This document shows positions 14,206 to 16,722 of a stretch of 16,722 nt of DNA, one piece after another. How positions within the stretch are numbered: position 1 is the first letter of the stretch; each line of letters begins with the position of its first letter. Below the pieces are notes generated by a model. That model did no database searches, was not told where the DNA came from, and worked only from the letters and a program-made list of their open reading frames with translations. Source of the DNA: an uncultured Mycoplasmatota bacterium. GTDB taxonomy: Bacteria > Bacillota_I > Bacilli_A > RF39 > UBA660. The stretch lies in the NCBI GenBank assembly GCA_947643295.1, contig CANRVM010000006.1:1-16722 (forward strand), written 5' to 3'. Made by a program: the position numbers and the translations under genes.

Positions 14206-14715
14206 ATGAATCATATTGTGCTTTATGAACCAGAAATTCCTCAAAATACAGGGAATATTATGAGAACTTGTGTAGCAACGAATACCAAATTACATTTAAT
14301 CAAACCATTAGGTTTTTCTCTTTCGGATAAATATGTAAAAAGAAGTGGTGCCAATTATATTGATAAATTAGATTATGAGGTATATGAAAATTTTGAGGAT
14401 TTTCAGTCAAAAAACAAAGGAATTTATTATTATTTTACTAGATATGGTAGAAAACCTCATACCAGTTTTCATTATGAAAATAAAGAACATGAAAATTTAT
14501 ATTTTATCTTTGGTAAAGAGTCATCTGGAATACCAAAAGAATTATTAAAAAATCATCTAGATTATTGTATGAGAATACCCATGACTAGGGATGTGAGGGC
14601 TTTAAATTTATCGAATTGTTGTGCCATTGTGATATATGAAGTCTTACGACAACAAAATTATGAAAACTTATTGCTAGAGGAACCTCATAAAGGTGTTGAT
14701 TATTTAGAACAATAA
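14206..14715 (+). CDS. trmL: tRNA (cytidine/uridine-34 2'-O)-methyltransferase TrmL
   Basis: This 169-residue SPOUT-family enzyme methylates the ribose of the wobble base in tRNA-Leu isoacceptors using S-adenosylmethionine. It acts as a dimer with a deep trefoil knot at the C-terminus. It is full length for the family. Motifs are LYEPEIPQNTGNIMRTC (6-22), FIFGKESSGIP (100-110), RIPM (123-126) and RALNLSNCCAIVIYE (131-145), which together form the knot and cofactor site. Translation is coupled to the thioredoxin-fold gene: the ATG comes two bases after its stop, with only a distant AGGGAG upstream. A strong terminator begins at its stop codon. Confidence 0.93.
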   Translation: MNHIVLYEPEIPQNTGNIMRTCVATNTKLHLIKPLGFSLSDKYVKRSGANYIDKLDYEVYENFEDFQSKNKGIYYYFTRYGRKPHTSFHYENKEHENLYFIFGKESSGIPKELLKNHLDYCMRIPMTRDVRALNLSNCCAIVIYEVLRQQNYENLLLEEPHKGVDYLEQ

Positions 14716-14737
14716 AGAAGATTTTGGTCTTCTTTTT
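14714..14737 (+). terminator. rho-independent terminator after trmL
   Basis: AAAGAAGA (14714-14721) pairs perfectly with TCTTCTTT (14728-14735) around a TTTTGG loop. The hairpin begins within the stop codon and the descending arm runs on into further T residues, giving five in a row. Confidence 0.85.
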
Positions 14738-14805
14738 GATTGAAAAATTATGTAAATATTTGTAAAAATAGGAGAGGTCATTAATAAAAAGAGGACCAAG
14801 TAGTA

Positions 14806-14811
14806 TATAAT
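14806..14811 (+). promoter_or_regulatory. promoter -10 before the 14842 gene
   Basis: TATAAT lies 30 bases before the ATG. TTAATA at 14781-14786 could be a -35 with a long 19-base spacer. GGTC (14776-14779) and GACC (14793-14796) form a short inverted repeat across this region, too short to claim as an operator. Confidence 0.5.
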
Positions 14812-14841
14812 ACAGTAAGAAAAAGAAAGGTAGGGTATGCT

Positions 14842-15267
14842 ATGGAGATAAAAACATTTGAAGAAAGAAAAAAGGAAGTAAGAGAATCCGCATCTCTTGG
14901 GTTAGAAGAATTAAAAAAGGAGGGAGTGGTACTTCCGAACGAGTCTTCCAAATTAGAAAGTATCATTGATAATACTTACGATTATATAGAAGATAGTGTA
15001 AAAACGATTGCGAATACCGTTGCTAGTATTAAAGATATTGGTTTGGGTGCTCATGAACCAGCTGTTACGAATTGGGTAGAAAAAGAATTAGAAGTAACAC
15101 CACAAGAATTTGATGAATTCTTAAATCGTGCAGAAACAGGAGAAGAAGCAAAAATTGGAATATTAGAGGAAATGGAAGTTCCAAACTCCATTATTGAAGA
15201 AGTAAAAAATGAGATTGGGATAAGTAAAAAAAAAGAAATAACTTCTAAAAAATTTTTAAAAATATGA
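14842..15267 (+). CDS. acidic soluble protein, unrecognised
   Basis: This 141-residue protein has no signal peptide or membrane helix and is rich in Glu and Lys. It seems mostly helical: FEERKKEVRESASLGLEELKKEG (6-28), then SSKLESIIDNTYDYIEDSVKTIANTVASIKD (35-65), a GLGAHEPAVTNWVEKEL segment, and a negatively charged half (EFDEFLNRAETGEEAKIGILEEME). The C-terminal tail is basic. I do not recognise the family and can give no function. AGGTAGGG six bases before the ATG and its own promoter support it as a real gene. The -10 of the downstream PrsW-like gene overlaps its stop codon. Confidence 0.7.
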   Translation: MEIKTFEERKKEVRESASLGLEELKKEGVVLPNESSKLESIIDNTYDYIEDSVKTIANTVASIKDIGLGAHEPAVTNWVEKELEVTPQEFDEFLNRAETGEEAKIGILEEMEVPNSIIEEVKNEIGISKKKEITSKKFLKI

Positions 15268-15273
15268 TATGAT
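15265..15273 (+). promoter_or_regulatory. extended -10 promoter of the PrsW-like gene
   Basis: TGATATGAT overlaps the last codons and stop of the preceding gene. Predicted start is about 15280, giving a leader of about 16 nucleotides with AGGAG at 15283-15287. Confidence 0.5.
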
Positions 15274-15295
15274 AGTAATAATAGGAGTTGACAGA

Positions 15296-16045
15296 ATGTT
15301 ATACGAATTATTACTTTTTATTTTGGCTTTATTACCAGTAATTCTTCTTGGCTATGTTATCTATTCAAAAGATAAGGAAAAAGAACCAATTAAATTATTA
15401 ATCAAGTTATTTCTGGGAGGAATTCTATCTGCTGGATTAACATTAGGTATTAGTTATCTTCTTAACTCGTATTTTCCTTCCTTTTCTTATCATCCAGAAA
15501 TGAGAGGATTTCCTTTATTTATTTACACTTTCCTCTTTGTTTCTTTGGTAGAAGAACTATCAAAATTTGTTGCTACTTATTTTATTTCTTATCATAATAA
15601 AGAGTATGATCAGTTTTATGACATGATTGTATATGCCGTTTTTATTTCTTTGGGATTTGCTTGGATAGAGAATTTGTTCTACGTTTTTGAAGGAGGATTT
15701 AAAATTGCCTTACTTAGAGGACTAGTTGCGGTACCAACTCATGTTAGTGTTGCTGTTTTTATGGGATATTATTTGTCACTTATGAAAGTAGCAGAGCTTA
15801 ATCACCATTCTTCTAAAAGAAAATATTTACTATTTAGTATATTAGTTCCAACCATACTTCATGGTATCTATGATTATTTAATTTATTCTTCTAATTATCT
15901 TTGTGTTTATCTTTATTATTTGTTTATTATAATTCTATATAGGAGAGCTTATCAACAAGTAAATGTTTCTTCTTTAATGAGACAAAATCTTATCTTTCGT
16001 TCTTTTCAAAAGAGCAGTCGTAAGAAAAAGAAACAAAGTAACTAG
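15296..16045 (+). CDS. PrsW-type intramembrane metalloprotease family protein
   Basis: This 249-residue polytopic membrane protein has about seven to eight helices. PrsW-type family motifs are present: EELSK (86-90, the EExxK motif), GFAWIENLFYVF (120-131), and conserved His residues in VPTHVSV (His149) and LHGIYD (His189). In Bacillus subtilis PrsW cleaves the anti-sigma factor RsiW. No anti-sigma gene is present here, so the substrate is unknown. The C-terminus is strongly basic and probably cytoplasmic. An ATG at 15269 is in frame but falls within the promoter -10 and lacks a ribosome site. The ATG at 15296, eight bases after AGGAG, starts directly with a membrane helix and is preferred. 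Confidence 0.85.
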   Translation: MLYELLLFILALLPVILLGYVIYSKDKEKEPIKLLIKLFLGGILSAGLTLGISYLLNSYFPSFSYHPEMRGFPLFIYTFLFVSLVEELSKFVATYFISYHNKEYDQFYDMIVYAVFISLGFAWIENLFYVFEGGFKIALLRGLVAVPTHVSVAVFMGYYLSLMKVAELNHHSSKRKYLLFSILVPTILHGIYDYLIYSSNYLCVYLYYLFIIILYRRAYQQVNVSSLMRQNLIFRSFQKSSRKKKKQSN

Positions 16046-16083
16046 TAGTATGAACTGTTTCTCTCATGGTATCCTTCATATAT

Positions 16084-16089
16084 TATAAT
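16084..16089 (+). promoter_or_regulatory. -10 element directly abutting the cysE ribosome site
   Basis: TATAAT ends immediately before AGGTGA (16090-16095), and the ATG is at 16100. If used, transcription would begin about 16096 and the message would be nearly leaderless, leaving the ribosome site outside it. The hexamer may then serve only in readthrough transcripts. Confidence 0.35.
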
Positions 16090-16099
16090 AGGTGATGAT

Positions 16100-16600
16100 A
16101 TGGGATATATAAAGAGTCAAATAAAATTAATTAGAAAGAAAGATTCTGCCATTAAATCCACATTAGAAGTTTTTTTATATCCTTCTTTTCGAGCACTATT
16201 ATATTATAAAGTAGCACATTTTCTTTATTTAAGAAAACACTTTTTTCTTTCTAGATATTTAAGTGAAAGAGCAAAAAGAAAAACAGGAATTGAAATTCAT
16301 CCAGGAGCAACTATAGGAAAAGACTTGTTTATCGATCATGGTTTTGGTGTAGTCATTGGAGAAACTGCTATTATTGGAGATAATGTTCTGATATATCATG
16401 GAGTTACCTTGGGAGCTACTGGAAAAGAATTAGGAAAAAGACATCCAACCGTTCTTAATGATGTAGTAATTGGTTGTGGAGCGAAAGTATTAGGGAATAT
16501 TACGATTGGAAATCATGCAAAAATAGGGGCAAACAGTGTAGTATTACAAGATGTTTCTGATGATACAACAGTAGTAGGAATACCAGCATCTAAAAAGTGA
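16100..16600 (+). CDS. cysE: serine O-acetyltransferase
   Basis: This 166-residue enzyme makes O-acetylserine from serine and acetyl-CoA, the first committed step of cysteine synthesis. A short helical N-terminal region (about 1-60) precedes a left-handed beta-helix of hexapeptide repeats (about 62-150). The repeats include [20 protein letters not shown], with the DHG catalytic His at residue 80, [22 protein letters not shown] (101-110) and the [20 protein letters not shown] block. It is the short Bacillota form, lacking the long N-terminal domain of the E. coli enzyme. The C-terminus ends soon after VVGIPA, shorter than in forms with a tail that binds cysteine synthase. AGGTGA four bases before the ATG supports the start. 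Confidence 0.92.
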   Translation: MGYIKSQIKLIRKKDSAIKSTLEVFLYPSFRALLYYKVAHFLYLRKHFFLSRYLSERAKRKTGIEIHPGATIGKDLFIDHGFGVVIGETAIIGDNVLIYHGVTLGATGKELGKRHPTVLNDVVIGCGAKVLGNITIGNHAKIGANSVVLQDVSDDTTVVGIPASKK

Positions 16601-16654
16601 TGGTCCAGGATATAGTATACTGGATGAATATCTATAAAAAATCTAGTCAAAAAC

Positions 16655-16683
16655 TTGAAGAAAACTGGCAATTATGGTATGAT
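16655..16683 (+). promoter_or_regulatory. strong outward promoter at the window edge
   Basis: TTGAAG at 16655-16660, a 17-base spacer and TATGAT at 16678-16683 preceded by TGG form a well-spaced promoter with an extended -10. Predicted start is about 16690. The new transcript would begin with a small hairpin, CAAG-GAAA-CTTG (16692-16703), and leads out of the window. A 29-codon frame, ATG 16624 to TAA 16713, overlaps this promoter and is probably not a gene. Confidence 0.6.
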
Positions 16684-16722
16684 GAATATGTCAAGGAAAC
16701 TTGCATAAACTAAAAAAGGGAA

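Noticed and set aside
15269..15295. ATG start at 15269 for the PrsW-like protein
   Set aside because: It lies within the predicted -10 element with no ribosome site. The ATG at 15296 has AGGAG at proper spacing and begins at the membrane helix.
16624..16713. 29-codon open frame after cysE
   Set aside because: There is no ribosome site, and it overlaps a well-formed promoter reading the same way, so chance openness in AT-rich sequence is more likely.
1..16722. CRISPR arrays, tRNA or rRNA genes, retron- or phage-type modules
   Set aside because: No regularly spaced direct repeats, cloverleaf sequences, rRNA motifs, reverse transcriptase or phage structural genes were visible.

Overview
The window is very AT-rich, with compact, mostly co-directional genes, AGGAGG/AGGTGA ribosome sites and Bacillota-type protein families. 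These include a staphylococcal-like class I fructose-bisphosphate aldolase, a DUF1848 protein, a PrsW-type protease, a short CysE and PssD/PssE-type glycosyltransferase halves. This suggests a low-GC Gram-positive bacterium of the class Bacilli, perhaps one of the reduced gut lineages near Erysipelotrichia or RF39; that placement is inference. TAA, TAG and TGA all end intact genes here, so the standard code applies. There is no rRNA, tRNA or CRISPR array.

Positions 1-835 are a decayed zone. They hold the 3' part of an IS5-type transposase with a possible IS end, then fragments of one or two unrecognised genes. Positions 836-2409 hold a HAD-type phosphatase and a metallophosphoesterase interrupted by one in-frame amber codon. 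Positions 2554-4963 look like one operon: a manganese-type cation diffusion facilitator, an MBL-fold hydrolase and a DUF1848 protein with a radical-SAM-like cysteine triad at its C-terminus. Next is a single-gene unit for fructose-bisphosphate aldolase, closed by a perfect 15-bp hairpin.

Positions 6000-8509 are a tightly coupled glycan-assembly operon: a GT-B glycosyltransferase, an Alg14/PssD-like subunit, and an Alg13/PssE-like catalytic subunit fused to a four-helix membrane domain. Positions 8640-10296 encode a membrane-anchored helical protein overlapping a membrane-anchored phosphodiester glycosidase, so this pair also probably acts on surface glycans. Positions 10301-11365 stand out: two paralogous three-helix membrane proteins on the minus strand, both lacking a ribosome site, flank a small plus-strand gene and a 16-codon frame.

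Positions 11468-14715 hold a long U32-family protein (RlhA-like), a membrane-anchored thioredoxin-fold protein and the tRNA methyltransferase TrmL, closed by a clear terminator. The last part holds an unrecognised 141-residue acidic protein, a PrsW-type membrane protease and serine acetyltransferase. A strong outward promoter lies at the right edge.

Many promoters share one design: an extended -10 (TGnTATAAT-like) about 17-24 bases before the start codon. Predicted leaders are then only about 10-20 nucleotides, and the ribosome site lies at or just after the transcription start. I see no clear new defence or mobile system. The best candidates for novelty are the 10.3-11.4 kb paralogue cluster and the PssE-membrane-domain fusion.
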